DNA of 6,710 nucleotides, taken from Rhodobacter sp. (GTDB lineage Bacteria; Pseudomonadota; Alphaproteobacteria; Rhodobacterales; Rhodobacteraceae). Made by a program: the position numbers and the translations under genes. The notes under the pieces were generated by a model. It did no database searches, had not been told where the DNA came from, and saw only the letters and a program-made list of their open reading frames with translations. Shown here piece by piece: positions 6,196 through 6,710 of the stretch (within the stretch, counting starts at the first letter, position 1; each line of letters starts with the position of its first letter). The DNA is taken from contig PNND01000456.1 in assembly GCA_013824045.1 (NCBI GenBank), forward strand, positions 1 to 6,710, given 5' to 3'.

Positions 6196-6219
6196 ATTTA
6201 TTTTTTTGAATGTATATTC
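6196..6219. promoter_or_regulatory. Candidate SqrR/BigR-type operator overlapping a weak promoter of sqr
   Basis: An AT-rich stretch in otherwise GC-rich DNA contains ATTT (6196-6199), eight bases, then GAAT (6208-6211). This is one mismatch from the ATTC-N8-GAAT pattern I recall for the persulfide-responsive repressor SqrR. The same GAAT forms a second imperfect palindrome with ATTC (6216-6219) over four bases. TATATT (6213-6218) could be a -10 element overlapping it, but no good -35 is visible at the right distance. The gene downstream encodes sulfide:quinone oxidoreductase, the classic SqrR target, which raises the likelihood. No binding has been shown. Confidence 0.4.
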
Positions 6220-6249
6220 CTTCACAGATCTTTCCGTGGGGGGTTCGAG

Positions 6250-6710
6250 ATGGCGCATGTGGTCGTACTTGGGGCGGGGCTTGGCGGGGCCATCATGGCC
6301 TATGAGTTGAAAGAGCAACTCCGCAAGGAAGACACGGTCACCGTGGTGACAAAGGACCCGCACTACCACTTTGTGCCGTCCAACCCTTGGGTCGCTGTCG
6401 GCTGGCGCGACCGGGAAGAGATCACGGTAGATCTGGCGCCGACGATGGCAAAGAAGAAGATCAACTTCATCCCCGTCGCCGCCGAAAAGCTGCATGCTGC
6501 GGAAAACCGCATCGCGCTGGTGAACGGCGAGTCGGTTTCCTACGATTACCTCGTCATCGCCACCGGGCCGGAACTCGCCTTTGACGAAATCGAAGGCTTT
6601 GGCCCCCATGGCGGTTTCACCCAATCCATCTGCCATATCGACCACGCGCTTGCGGCGAAAAAGGTCTTTGACGAACTGGTCAAGAACCCCGGCCCCGTCA
6701 TCATCGGCGC
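6250..6710 (+). CDS. sqr: Sulfide:quinone oxidoreductase, N-terminal part (runs off window)
   Basis: SQR is a membrane-associated flavoprotein that oxidises sulfide to polysulfide/sulfane sulfur and passes electrons to quinone. The first 153 full codons are present. The N-terminus has the FAD-binding motif VVVLGAGLGG (4-13), then HFVPSNPWVAVGWRDRE (40-56), a stretch highly typical of type I SQRs of the Rhodobacter capsulatus and Acidithiobacillus kind. YDYLVIATGPELAF (98-111) is the second dinucleotide-fold motif. QSICHIDHA (125-133) carries Cys128, matching one of the redox/active-site cysteines in the Acidithiobacillus enzyme. The PGPVIIGA segment at the window edge usually precedes the second cysteine, which lies outside. 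The ATG at 6250 has a G-run (6238-6243) six bases upstream. It follows the operon terminator and is a separate transcription unit. A flavocytochrome c-like protein or other FAD oxidoreductase is a less likely alternative. Confidence 0.88.
   Translation, partial: MAHVVVLGAGLGGAIMAYELKEQLRKEDTVTVVTKDPHYHFVPSNPWVAVGWRDREEITVDLAPTMAKKKINFIPVAAEKLHAAENRIALVNGESVSYDYLVIATGPELAFDEIEGFGPHGGFTQSICHIDHALAAKKVFDELVKNPGPVIIG

Noticed and set aside
6067..6645. Minus-strand open frame spanning the terminator and the start of sqr
   Set aside because: It crosses the terminator and the sqr promoter region and lies antisense to a clear FAD-binding motif. No domain is recognisable.

Overview
The window is high-GC, densely coded DNA, and every confident gene is on the + strand. 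Protein similarity recalled from memory points to an alphaproteobacterium, most likely Rhodobacteraceae (Rhodobacter/Gemmobacter-like). The main reasons are the split xdhB-xdhC arrangement, the sequence of the BMP-type transporter and a type I sulfide:quinone oxidoreductase. This placement is an inference; no search was run.

Layout. Positions 1-275 hold the 3' end of xdhB, the molybdenum-binding subunit of xanthine dehydrogenase, with its catalytic glutamate. Positions 276-382 are non-coding and hold three consecutive perfect hairpins (294-367) of nearly equal size. Positions 383-1321 are xdhC, the molybdenum-cofactor chaperone. It overlaps by ATGA with a double-domain ABC ATPase (1318-2850). 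An 84-base gap follows, holding a strong hairpin and a possible 34-codon ORF (2837-2941). Two inner-membrane permeases come next (2935-4023 and 4023-4955, overlapping by one base), then a 50-base gap with a small hairpin, then a BMP-family periplasmic binding protein with a Tat-type signal (5006-6103). A UUCG-loop terminator (6126-6152) closes the operon. A new transcription unit begins after it: an AT-rich promoter/operator region, then the first 154 codons of a sulfide:quinone oxidoreductase (6250 to the window end).

How the genes work together. No terminator is visible from xdhB to the binding protein, and xdhC and the ATPase are translationally coupled. The simplest reading is one purine-salvage/catabolism operon: a BMP/PnrA-type importer brings in a purine base or nucleoside, and xanthine dehydrogenase, matured by XdhC, oxidises hypoxanthine/xanthine to urate. 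The substrate is inferred from gene context and family. The sqr gene is a separate unit for sulfide oxidation, and its upstream region resembles the half-site pattern reported for SqrR/BigR-type persulfide-sensing repressors.

The parts least explained by ordinary annotation are the triple hairpin array between xdhB and xdhC, the short ORF plus hairpin between the ATPase and first permease, and the putative sqr operator. No clearly new biological system is seen.
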